Shown here one piece after another: positions 10,223 through 20,891 of a stretch of 64,000 bases of DNA (position 1 is its first letter; every line of letters begins with the position of its first letter). The DNA is taken from NCBI GenBank assembly GCA_006535965.1, contig QEAR01000089.1:23341-87340 (forward strand). The letters run 5' to 3'. The DNA comes from Spizellomyces sp. 'palustris'. Taxonomy: Eukaryota > Chytridiomycota > Chytridiomycetes > Spizellomycetales > Spizellomycetaceae. Position numbers and translations under genes: made by a program. A model generated the notes under the pieces. That model made no database searches. It saw only the letters and a program-made list of their open reading frames with translations, and had not been told where the DNA came from.

Positions 10223-11156
10223 TGCTTTACTGTCACTCCAAGGGTTGTTTGTAAGGTAGATCTAGTTGGTCATGAACAAGTCAAAAATATGGCAACATGT
10301 GGCTGACGTAAGGCCGATCAACTCCGCCGACTGTCCAATAATCATCAACTCAAATTTGGTTTTTGTGTCGAGATGGCATATATCGTCCAGCAAAATATGG
10401 AAAACATGAATATTTTGTCCGTAGCCAGAATGGCTCTTATCGAGCATGAATAATGGCATTTTGATGCCGCCGTGAGAGCTGACAACATTGAGGGACTTCC
10501 ATCGTCTAGTGTATTGGCATAGCGAATGTCATCCGCAATACACCAGTGTGGATTGAACCACCTGGGCTGGCGGCAACCAGCCCGTAACCAACTGACTATT
10601 TACACATGCAATACATAACGGTTGGTCTAACCGGGTAACCAGTGCCTACCACCAAAAGAGAAATCCTACTAGGCCTTTGGTTCCGAAGCTTTTTTTTGGT
10701 CGGAGGATGTTCAGATACTAGTAAACCAGAGTTAGACTGGGGATTGAGCATGGGAAAAACCACAAAAACGTACCTGCGATCGCAGCAGTATAGTAGTGGT
10801 AGCGTTGCAAGGTGATCCTCAGTTTTGTCGGGAGGGCGAGGTCCTCGGCACCAGATTGGCATTCTCATGTTGACTGAGACTTGCTTGAAAGTTGGATGGA
10901 TGCTTGGAGAGTCGAGGGGGGGAGAGGGAAGAGGGTGGGCTTATATAGCAAGTGGATGCAATGAATGTTTCCACTCATCAGATGGCCGCAAGGGCAAATC
11001 ATTAATGGCCTGCAAGTGGACCTGTTTTTATTGTTTATCTTTCATGATGATCATCTCACACGTAATGCTGACATTTGCATTTTCCCACTCACTATGTAAA
11101 CGACTAACCCTAGATCAGTATAGTTGAACTACTGTAAACAGGCGGTGTACCCTTTT
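10223..11156. other. Intergenic DNA with a minus-strand promoter and intron-like signals
   Basis: Holds a short minus-strand transcript candidate. A TATATAAG box at 10940-10947 is followed by a C/T-rich tract and an ATG at 10868. A well-formed 56-base intron (10773-10718; GTACGT donor, TCTAAC branch, CTAG acceptor) follows. Splicing leads at once to a stop (about 33 residues). Unspliced, the frame runs 90 codons to 10596. No homology recognised. Confidence 0.35.
10940..10947 (-). promoter_or_regulatory. TATA box
   Basis: A perfect TATATAAG on the minus strand, about 70 bases before an ATG at 10868, with the pyrimidine-rich spacer usual for fungal promoters. The gene it drives is unclear. Confidence 0.45.
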
Positions 11157-12473
11157 TCACGCTTCGCTTGACGGCCGCAGACCCAATAACGGTCGCATGC
11201 TCTCAAGCACTAGTCGCATCGTTTCTACACTTCTCAAAGTATCTGAAAGAGATCTATAATGAACGTCAGATTCATCCGAGCCTAATCTAGAAGGGGCGAC
11301 GTCTACCGACTGTTGGCCGTCAGTAATGGCTGCTAAACACAGAAGTGGATACGGAATAAAGGAGGTATATTTCCCCGCTCCAGTCCCTAAGAAACTTGTT
11401 GCGATACTTGCCAACCTTCTTTGAGATGGGTCTAACACCATAGTGAGGAAAGGATCGTCTGAACCTGGCATCGTTGCATAGCCGAAAGGATGTGCAGCCT
11501 TGAAAGGGGCGGCGTAAATTGGAAACGAGGACGCTGATGGTAGTGGTGGGAGACTCGGAAGCAGAAAAGATGAACACAACCTCCCATCTACAGGCTCAGC
11601 CTGTGTTCTAACGGTTCTCACGTCGCCTCTTGGGGCCGCTCGTAAAGTAGATGCTGTATCTGTACTGACATCTTGCATCTCACTCAGAACAATCTCCGGA
11701 TGACGACGAATCCGCGATCCCCATGGCCGGACTACCACATACATCGATCCCAAGGAGCTCTCATGTTCGCCAGAAGCGTGATCATTTGATATCAATCTGC
11801 ACATGTCCGTCCGCCGGCAATAGTTTGGCTCTGTATCCCGCGCTGGTGTTGAATCAGAGGATTGTCGGTTGTCCCAACCAGGTATCTCTGCGGCTGCTGC
11901 GGTGCCATCTTCATCTAGCGTATCATTCAATCTGTGTATGAGCGGCAAACGCTCGCTGTCAAGGCGTCGTAATCCTGATTGTTCTCTTTGGACGTCTCCC
12001 CTGTCACTATGATTGTCTCTGCTGAGCTTGCGGTCCCTTCCTACAGGTGCGACTTCATAAGCTCTGGGAGGGAGCAAACGGCGTCTTCTCAATCTCGTGG
12101 TTTCGGACAACTCTCCATTGCTGCGAGTCACACCAATCGATCGCGGGTCGGTTCGTTTGCCATGCCATCTTCCGCTCTCGCCTTGACCAAGTAGGCCCTG
12201 CGATTGACTGGGAATGGCAATTCCAGTCTGATCTCTATCTGCAGGAATACTGTCTCTTCGAGTACAAGATATTTGGCTGTCTCGTGAGTTCACGGTGTCA
12301 GATGTTGACGGACCTTCATCGCGACACCACCATTCCCTGGAGCTCGAACGACTGCTAGGCCTACAGGAAGCAGAAGATGGGCGCGAAATATTGATACTGG
12401 GGAGAGAAACGGCATGGCGTGCATACGTCCTTCTTGCGTGTTCTTCACAAGCTGATGGAAGCTCTGTGTACAT
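11157..12473 (-). CDS. Hypothetical low-complexity protein
   Basis: About 438 codons from the first in-frame ATG at 12473. The frame continues upstream to about 12539 without an ATG. Alternatively, a small first exon may start at 12543 (MFGA) and splice by a GTGATA donor to the CACAG just before codons for LPSACEEHARR; that join keeps the frame. The protein is rich in Arg, Ser, Asp and Pro (SSRSSSREWW; a run of RLRRRRLLPPR) and looks intrinsically disordered for about 300 residues. The C-terminal 130 residues are more hydrophobic (SFLLPSLPPLPS, SFIPYPLLCLAAITDG). No known domain recognised. An uninterrupted frame of this length in an intron-rich region favours a real gene. It lies about 140 bases downstream of the potassium transporter gene, on the same strand. 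Confidence 0.5.
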   Translation of the reverse strand: MYTELPSACEEHARRTYARHAVSLPSINISRPSSASCRPSSRSSSREWWCRDEGPSTSDTVNSRDSQISCTRRDSIPADRDQTGIAIPSQSQGLLGQGESGRWHGKRTDPRSIGVTRSNGELSETTRLRRRRLLPPRAYEVAPVGRDRKLSRDNHSDRGDVQREQSGLRRLDSERLPLIHRLNDTLDEDGTAAAAEIPGWDNRQSSDSTPARDTEPNYCRRTDMCRLISNDHASGEHESSLGSMYVVVRPWGSRIRRHPEIVLSEMQDVSTDTASTLRAAPRGDVRTVRTQAEPVDGRLCSSFLLPSLPPLPSASSFPIYAAPFKAAHPFGYATMPGSDDPFLTMVLDPSQRRLASIATSFLGTGAGKYTSFIPYPLLCLAAITDGQQSVDVAPSRLGSDESDVHYRSLSDTLRSVETMRLVLESMRPLLGLRPSSEA

Positions 12474-12680
12474 GTTGTTACAGCAAACCAAGAGCCTGAA
12501 TGATCCCTTTGTAATAACCCCTAATATCACTAGCTCCAAACATGAAAAAGTTGGGTGAGAACCCTGAAAAAGGTGAATCTATCGAGACACGGGTAGTTGG
12601 GGGTCGGTCCTCTATTCGGGTTAATCACAACAAAACTAACTATATGTACTAAATAATGACGTTCGTTTCACATAGCTATA

Positions 12681-15600
12681 TCACAAGTCTTTAGGATCAA
12701 GGACAATATAGCTGGCCATCTTGGGGCAAATAGAGAATGAGCGACAGGATATAGACGCACGCGCAAGACGATAACCAACCTCCAGCGTAGCATCATGAGG
12801 CAAATTATAATAGTCAATCTTTCCTTGGGTGTTTCTCGACAAGGTGTCGTATAACGCTCGCCGCATGCGATCCAGCCATCGTGCGTTTTCTCCAGATTGT
12901 ATGAGTTCTCTACCGACGATAAACACAACTTTTTCGTCTTTTGCCATGCGAAGGCCGCGTTTTTTGGCACGTTCCATTGCGCTGACCACATTGATAGAAC
13001 GTTCAGCGTACCCTGCAAGAAGTGGATTATTATAACGGGGTTTACGGTAGCATATCGATTTAAACTACCATAAGAAATGACCAGTCTATAAATCCCCGCC
13101 ATGGCATCAATCGTTCGAAAGACCGTCTTTTCCTCATCAGCAACAAACGGAGCTGGTTGACTGACTGCAGTCATGCAGACGATGTTCATCGGTAGACTGT
13201 TCAGTCTTCTGGCGCAAATATTTAGGACATTGGGAACATCCTCGTCCGTGTTGCTGACAAACACAACGGTGCCGTGGGTTCTAGTGATGGCCTTCACATG
13301 CTGCCTCAGCTCGCTCATAGCAAGCAGCCGATCATGGAGCCAGTCGTTGATTTCGCGGGTGGTTACGTACCAGGTGTACATCAATAGAAAGACGAACATC
13401 GCAATCAGAAGCGATACCCAGCCCATAGAGGTAACTTTACGCAGAGAGGAAGCGAAAAGGAGGAGATCTATAGTCCAAAAAACAATAGCGTATAGAGCTA
13501 CTTTCCACCAGGGAAGATTCCACCCGTACAACATGACAAGTCCGTACAGGAAGGAGGTTACTGTCATTGATCCACTGACGCAGATACCTAACCGAAGAAG
13601 AACGGCATAAGGTCCGATGATCCTTCCGAAAGCAATTCAGCTACCTACCAGCAATGTTCGCAAGCCCTTCTGAGCTTTGGAATGCCAAAGTTAAAGTGAT
13701 GGATCCCATCCAAAGAAGAAAATTCACAAATGGAATGTAAACTTCACTGCCATTGTCGATGCTAGGATGCTTGGTTTTGATGTTTGGGAAGGCGTTAAAC
13801 GATATCTGTTAGCAATGTCCAGGAGGCAGTGTAAGTCAATCGTATGAGACAGCGACGTTCAAACTTTACATACGGATTGATCAATCAAGGTAACGCAACC
13901 AGTGATCGCTCCTTGGGCAGCCAAGATGGCTGAGAAATGAGTTAACCCAGTTAGTTGAAGATTTCTCACAGTGTCGGACGCTTTATAAGTTGTGTGACTT
14001 GCCTGCCATCGTTGCAATGACTAGAACAGGCCATTTTACAGCACTAGGATTCAAGACTACACGTAAACTTAACTATGGGCACACCCGAGTGAATGAGGAA
14101 GCGTACCTTGGAACCGAATGGAAAAAGGGGTCCCGAGCTGCTTCCGGATGTAGAATAACATACGCCGCTTGGCTAAATCACATCATTTAAGTCAAGCAGA
14201 TGCTAATTGTAGAGGCAGAAGGAGCGCCCTACCCTATGTAACTCAACATGATGGAAGGATAGACGAGGCCTAAAAATGACAGCCGAATGGGAAAAGCTGA
14301 AAAGTGTCCCAGATCCGCATACAGGGCCTCTACACCAGACATAGCTAATACTCTAAAGATTACATTAAAATCAGCACCATTGCGATCAAATGAGGATTCC
14401 AACATGGCAAACCACCTACTTACATATGACTCAGCAAGAAAAAGCCTGTCAACGGTTCCTCTCTAAGATACAGTGCAAGATAATGCGGACTGATAGCTGC
14501 AAAAACTTTGGGATATTGAGAAATGTTGTAGAGTCCGACCATGGCTATTGTGAGGAACCACACGACAAATATAGGTCCGCAAAACTTCTGTGTAGAGGAC
14601 GTTCCAAACCGTTGCACATAGAAGACAACGCTGAGGATGGCACATGTGCAGCCAACTCCCCCCCAGGCGCTAAATGAACTAGTAAAAGAAGAAATGTTAC
14701 CAATATCATCCTCTTGCTGGACGTATAAGCTGCTCACACTTACCTAGCGTACTCTTTGACTCCTTCAAAAGCGGCCAGCACAGTAATTGCCGGTGCTATT
14801 ACAGCGTCAGCGACAAGGAAACTGGCAGCAAGTAATCCAAGTAAGTAGATATGTTTCCGATATCTCGCCAAAAGCGAATCATCGCCTTCCGTTGGCAACA
14901 AGGAAATTAGCGCCCAAGTGCCTCCTTCCCCGTTTTTGTCCGCTGTAAACAAACATGCGCCAATTTCAGTACATGCAACCGCATTTGAGGTTTTGTGGGT
15001 TATACCTTTCAATATCAGCCAAATGTACTTCACACAGCACACTAGAGTGACAATCCAGATCAAGATCGACAGAGCCCCTAGGACGTGTTCATCGCCGTCC
15101 TCCGCAGTTGCGGTCCGCTCCTCCCCCGAAAAAATGGTCTTGAGGACAAAGAGCGGGCTGACACCAATGTCGCCATATATGATACCTGACAAGCCAGCGA
15201 CAGTCAATCGATTGCCGGGGACACTTTGTGCTTACAAGATAATGTGGAACGCACCAATTGCACCCAAACTGAGCTTTAACACTTTTCTCGCGCTCATGTT
15301 GTGATCTATTCGAGGCGGTGGTGGAATACAAAGCGCGGCACCCAGTGACATTCGTCTCCCACCCTGAACCAATGGTGTTGCGGATCCTTTCTTCCGTTGC
15401 GTTAGATTTGTGCCATCATTGAACGGGTTGTAGAAAGGGTTGGCACCCTGCGAATTGACCGGATTAGGACTAGTTAAAGCTGGTGAGGTGGGTTTGCAAT
15501 CTGGTGAAGGGGACATCAAAGACGTTTTGATAATTTCTGGTGCGGGCACAAGCACAGATATGTTATTTTTTTGAGATGCCTTGATATCGATTTCCAAGGT

Positions 15601-16146
15601 GGAAGGTTGTGTTAATAGGACCGTGGGTTGAGGCGTCGGCCGAGTATCTGTTTCGTCAAAGGCATTCTTTACACTTTCCGTGTCCGGCATATGGTCTTGT
15701 TTGGCCTCCACATGCCGATGTCCGCCTTCCAGATCCTGCGACCATCGCACAGACAGGTTTTGCTTTGATGCAGTTATTGAATTGCTTGCAAGCTTAAGAG
15801 ATGACGTCCGACGAGAAGGCGGGGAGCTTGGCGTAGAGACTGGTCCGCTGGATTTACTCCCTTGGGAGCGTGGTCGAGCGTGAGTCAAATCAAGGTTGGA
15901 TTCTCCACTGGACGACAAAGGAACATCAAGGTCTGCAGTGGATCGGTCGATGCGGGATACAGAAAGACTGCCGGATTCAAGATCTCCGTCCGTGGTCATT
16001 TCTGGAGGACTGAGGTGAGTGCCAGAGGCTGATTGATGAGGAAATTGGGGTGTTGGATTCGAGTATTTCGGGTCCTTCTCCAAATCCTCCAACCTTCCCT
16101 CTTCCGGAATCAGTCCAATTTCTTCTATCATTCTGTCGTGGGACAT
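12681..16146 (-). CDS. HAK/KUP/KT potassium transporter with long N-terminal extension
   Basis: The ATG at 16146 opens a first exon ending at 15264. It is spliced to 15185 so that SLG joins [13 protein letters not shown], the family signature (consensus YGDIGTSPLY). Later exons give [78 protein letters not shown] and a C-terminal cytosolic domain with [13 protein letters not shown] and [15 protein letters not shown]. The stop is at 12681. These proteins are plasma-membrane K+ uptake carriers with 10-14 membrane helices, usually coupled to protons. The first 290 or so residues before the transport domain are Ser/Pro/Thr-rich and disordered, against a short N-terminus in plant and yeast relatives, and may carry phosphorylation sites (inference). 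At least eight exons; the boundaries between 13570 and 14740 are approximate. Confidence 0.93.
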
Positions 16147-16458
16147 GATAGTCAGATGCAGACAAAACTATCTTATTTAGAGTTTACCGCGAAAGAAATC
16201 GGACGATTTGCTACGCAATGCATATATGACTGACCATTGAGATAAAAATAGCATTTGGGTTGGACATGCTAAGTGAAGCAGAAGGTAGGGTAATTTAAGG
16301 ATACCTGGAATTTCCGGGTCGGCAATATGTACGTTACCGTACTATTGAATTTGCGGTCGGCATAAGCATAAATCTATTGATTAACACACCAGCTCAGTCG
16401 ATCCCGTTACTCGCAAGTAGCACGATCTAAGACATGCGCTTTCTGATCGTTACTTCCG

Positions 16459-17495
16459 CTATTGACTCTTTTTCAAGTCTCGGGCCGGGCGAATCGCCAC
16501 AATAGGGACCAGAACCAATCCAAATACGACCAAGTGCCCCACTGCAAACCCTACCAAAGGAGCATATTTTCCAGCCCATCCATGCTCAAAGTAAGACACA
16601 TCATCAACATATTGAGTATTCATCGCAAGTCCCCATGCACAGCTAATGGCAATAAAGTCAACAACGGCCGTCCTTAAAATGTATGAAAGAACTCCTTTCT
16701 TAATTTGACCAGCGGAGATAGATACGTTGGTGGCTGCCTGCCGCTTTGACAGCTCCTGAAAGGTTTCCGACGCCAAGCTGTACATGAGATAGTAGATCAC
16801 GGGCACGAAGATGATACCCATGGCAAGCAGTGTGTTGAATACTGGGGAGAAGACGAATTGCGTCATCGGAAAAGTGATGCCAGCATTCCAATCCCTATGT
16901 GTACCGGGGTATGTGAACCGATAGTATCTGAAAAGTGTTGGTTAACATAAGAATATTCATTGCGATGACACACTGGGATACATACCCCATACCCAAGATC
17001 GCTGTGAAGCACGAGTAAGCGTGAATCCAGTATTTGTGGTAGGAAGGATCATGGGCTAGATTGTCGCGGTGCGCGCGAATGTAATTATAAGTAAGGTAAA
17101 AGCCCAGAATTCCCAAGGCGGAATTAGTGAGAGTAAACGCTGTTGTCAGCAGGGGTGGAATGGCATCCCTTCCAGACGTGAATAAGAACATTGATTCCTT
17201 GGGTTGTCCGGGTTAGAGGGCTGCGAAAGTGGACGTCAACAGTCACTTACCCATCCAGGAAACCTGTCAAGCAAATAGGTACCAGATGGAACAAACAGGA
17301 GTGAAAGGAAAAGCAGCGTCAAAACGAATGGGCGGTTCACAAACGGAGAAGGAGCGACAGAAAGCGTGGAGGCAGCACAGGCTGCAAACGAAGCGCCAAA
17401 TGCTATTTAAAGCAGGGGTTGAGGACATCATCCGTAAACCTTTCAACGAAGTGTGGTAGCTCACCGAAAGACCAGAAAACGTCCACTTCAATCAT
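16459..17495 (-). CDS. Uncharacterised polytopic membrane protein
   Basis: Four exons join in frame: ATG at 17495 (MIEVDVFWSF); exon 2 encoding FGASFAACAAST and a Leu-rich helix, ending in a GTAAGT donor; exon 3 from about 17193 to 16980 (GRDAIPPLLTTAFTLTN, HAYSCFTAILGMGY); and exon 4 (RFTYPGTHRDW) to the stop at 16459. The product is about 290 residues with roughly six or seven hydrophobic helices and a short basic tail (RPARDLKKSQ). I see no transporter or receptor signature. The conserved-looking soluble pieces are the GRDAIPP loop and YPGTHRDW. Its 5' end faces the gene at 18066 across 570 bases. Function unknown. Confidence 0.7.
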
Positions 17496-18065
17496 GATGT
17501 TGCAAAAGTATAAATTCAAAAACAAAATGTAGCTAACTTGATTTTTACGATCAGGAATGTATGCAGACTACAGCTTTTAAAACAACGGGCTTGCCAAGAA
17601 ACCAAGCTTGGCGGGAAAAAGGTGTTGTGTTTCCACAAAGCATAAGCTAAACTCAAAAAGCCTTTTCCCCTTCCCTCATCTGTGCACACATGCACGGTGT
17701 TACTATGTTGTATGAAGCTTTGCTTTAGGTTTGGCAAGTTTGAGACGACCAGCCCACAGCTGGGCGATGCATTCCCGCCACCTACTTACCTACTTACTGC
17801 CTACTCACTGTTGCGAAGTCTGTAAACAGTACCCATTAACACCCGGCAAGGTGTGTTCCAACCATCACAAACGTCGGGAAGGGGACAGCCGCTTACTCAT
17901 GCACTCCAACCGCATTTATTCAAGCGCGTGATCGAGAAGGTTTGTGAGCACAACGACAACTCCGACCAACGCTCCAAGTCCTCCAAACTCACCGGTTAAA
18001 GAAACGGTCTGCTTGTTCTCATGTCGCTTTTCTGTTGTTAGGCTACCTCTTAGCGATTCGCAATC
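17496..18065. other. Divergent intergenic region
   Basis: 570 bases between two divergently transcribed genes, presumably with both promoters. Short ORFs on each strand carry nothing recognisable, and no clear TATA box or repeat stands out. Confidence 0.4.
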
Positions 18066-19066
18066 ATGAGGTTTGGTGCGGGAATACCTGGCTGCGGAAC
18101 ATATCCTACTGTTGCTAACTTTTTCGAATAGCTTGGTGCAGCTGTTAAACGACTCGTACGACTCCACAACGGATGACGACGACTTTTCGCCTCCTGGGAA
18201 CGCACTGCAGGATATCTCCTCGAGTGAAGGTAGGCAAACTTTTTGCAGATGGCTTTAACCACTTGCCTAAACTTTCTGCAGCATTGGCAGATCTACAAAG
18301 TGATGATACTAGCAAGTATCTCCCATCACCAATAAGCACCAAAAAACGGAGAAAACGGCGTGCATCATCATTGGAAAACCACGCACATCCTAAACAAAGG
18401 CTTAAGTTATCACCCAGTGAGCGATTTACCAATGGTACCGCGTTTGATCTGTTGGGTCAATTTAGCGATTACGAAGAAGAGGCGGATGGAGATTTTATGC
18501 CGGGCGATGATGAGATGGATAGCGACAATGGAAACAGTGACGATGACGAAAGCGACACACTGGACGATGATGAGGATACCAAGTCGGACTCCCAATTTCC
18601 CACATTGAAAATGACTAATCATTCCCCGCATTACAATGAACAACAGTCCCTTCGGTCAGCCAACCTCGACATTCCAGTTTTTACCTCAGATTTTGACGCA
18701 TTTGCAATATCCCGAATGAAAGCTCACCAGGAGGCTCAGGAGACTCTGACAAGTACGGTCATGGAGACAACGGAGAAAGCGAAAGCCCACGCATCCGTGA
18801 AACATAAATATGACAAAAGCAAGAAGACCCTAACACGGATAGAAGCACACGTTGAAGCATCTAGACAGAAATTATGGGGTGTAAAAAATGGACTGGCCGA
18901 TGTTTTCAAGGGCATTTATGTGGGAGTTGTGAATGGAATGATTGCACGAGCTGCCGTCGACAAGTCTGGAGAATGGGATCACCGCGATGGGAGGACATTG
19001 GCAAGTTCCCAAGTCTCCCACTTTGTGCAGGTCCTCGCAAGGGAAATTCGGGCTGCACGGTGTTGA
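18066..19066 (+). CDS. Acidic nuclear-type protein with C-terminal coiled coil
   Basis: A five-base coding start (ATGAG, 18066-18070) appears to splice to 18132 across a 61-base intron with a GCTAAC branch site. A second intron near 18228-18283 (GTAGGC..CTGCAG) joins ISSSE to ALADLQSDD. The protein, about 295 residues, begins MSLVQLLNDSYDSTTDDDD. It has a bipartite-type basic nuclear signal (KKRRKRRASS), a highly acidic centre (EEEADGDFMPGDDEMDSDN and following), and a helical C-terminal third rich in Lys/Glu/Thr that ends HFVQVLAREIRAARC. The composition suggests a chromatin or nucleolar protein, but I recognise no family. The F-box/WD40 gene begins 125 bases downstream on the same strand. 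Confidence 0.6.
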
Positions 19067-19190
19067 ATAAATGGCAATAAACATCCATCGCTGCGCAGGT
19101 GGCACAGTCTGCTTGCTAAGCAAGGCTGATGACTTGAACAACTGGCCTGGCCAGATTGTCCTCTCTACCACCTTGCATGTCTGCTGCAAA

Positions 19191-20832
19191 ATGAAATCCC
19201 TTCCACCAACTCCACTGCCGACTTCGGGCTGCGCTCTCGTCTCCTTACCTCTAGAGCTTCAGATACCCATCTTTGCGTGTCTACAGCTCGAAGCCCTTGC
19301 GACTCTTTCGGCCACCTGTAAAAGTCTCCACACACTCATTTCTGAATGCGAGCATATATGGCGCAGTGTTTGCAGGGCCCGTTGGCGGGACTTGGATCAC
19401 ATTCTGCCACAGGAGGAACAAGGATGGAGGAAGTTGTACGTACAGAGGATGCATCGAGATAGAGAGATTACTACCGGACGGATAAGAATCGGAGAATTGC
19501 GAAGAAGAGTACGAGCGGGAGAAGCACAGGTGTGTCATCTATATGTGAACAGCCGATGTGAATACAAGGCCGCATCTGTATCTGAAACTTCATAACTCTG
19601 TTACTCTCAGCTTTACGATAATAAGATGGTGGTCAGCGGAAGCATCCGTGGTACAGTTCTGAAAGCGCATCTCCGTGGTGGATTGGATGGGCCATGTACA
19701 ACTGCGACAGTTGCAGAGCCAGCTGCAGGAATATCCGTTCTGTATCGGTATGTTCTGATACCCAATGACCAGCCATACGTTTGTGCTTTATTTTAATCTT
19801 CCTCGCTATAGGGGAGCGATCAATTGCCTCCAGGTCCATCGCGGTATCATTGCCACCGGATGGGAGGTAAGAAAAGTGTCGTTCTTTGATACCTCATACA
19901 ATCACTTATCACTTGCGTGCTCAGAACTACACAACTTTGACCTCTCGTCAGTCAGACGGCACCATCAAAATTTACGATCTTGAATCTCTTCGTCCACTGA
20001 CCGTACTGTCTTGTACGGGGATGTCGGCCGTAACAGCTCTCCGCTTCAACTCTCGTCGTCTCGTCGCAGGTGATAAATCAGGTGTGCTACGCAGCTGGAC
20101 ACTGGCGCCAAGAGGAGAAGGCGGATCTTTGGAGAAAGTCATGTGGCCGCAAGTTAGACGACCAAGTGGGAGCATGACAAGACATGGGTCAGATGCAGAT
20201 ACCATGATCCTCGATGTACAGGTAAGGATTCGAAAGAGCCCTTTGAAAACCCTCATGCGTTAACATTTACTGTTTTCAAGTTTACTTCAACCCATGCTAT
20301 ATCGCGCACTAAAGACGCGCTTCACGTTTACAATATCCAAACAGGGACACCCATTCAGATTCTTCCCACCAGTCGATCCACCCGACCAACTACAACACAT
20401 ATAACACCCACGCATCTTGCAATGGGTGGATCTGACTTTGGGCTCCGCGTCTACTCCCTGCGCACAGGGTTGCGACGAACAGCAATTTTACCACATGACT
20501 CACAAATCACTTGTGTACAATTCGCCCCAGAGTATGGAATTATGGTCACCGGTGATGATAGGGGAATGGTCCGGGCTTGGGAAATTGGAAGTTGGGCATG
20601 TATTGGACGATATGCTGTTGGGGGATCTGTTGGTGCTGTCGAGATAAGAGGTCTGGGGAATTGGGATGGGAAACCTGGCGAATATGTGATCATTGTTGTA
20701 GGAGTCGATGGGAAGGTGCAAGTATGCGGGAATGAAGGTATGGTGCGACTGGCAGAAGCGGAGGTGGAGTCCATGGAATATGCTTTGAATAAGCTCAACA
20801 GCGCAATTCCGTGTATGTCTGTGGCAGGATGA
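19191..20832 (+). CDS. F-box / WD40 repeat protein
   Basis: The ATG at 19191 (MKSLPPTPLP) is preferred over upstream in-frame codons because the F-box follows directly: LVSLPLELQIPIFACLQLEALATLSATCKSLHTLISECEHIWRSVC at residues 16-61. Spliced exons then give WD40-type blades: GAINCLQVHRGIIATGWE, DGTIKIYDLESLRPL, ALRFNSRRLVAGDKSGVLRSW, GGSDFGLRVYSLRTG, CVQFAPEYGIMVTGDDRGMVRAWE and VIIVVGVDGKVQVCG. The stop is at 20832. F-box/WD40 proteins act as substrate receptors of SCF ubiquitin ligases: the F-box binds Skp1 and the propeller binds the target. The propeller looks divergent, so the target cannot be guessed. Its 3' end converges on the next gene, only 59 bases away. Confidence 0.85.
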
Positions 20833-20891
20833 GAAGGGCTCGTCTTGTGTTATCACTTTGTCCTCTTTCACAATCTTGTATATACAATTTA

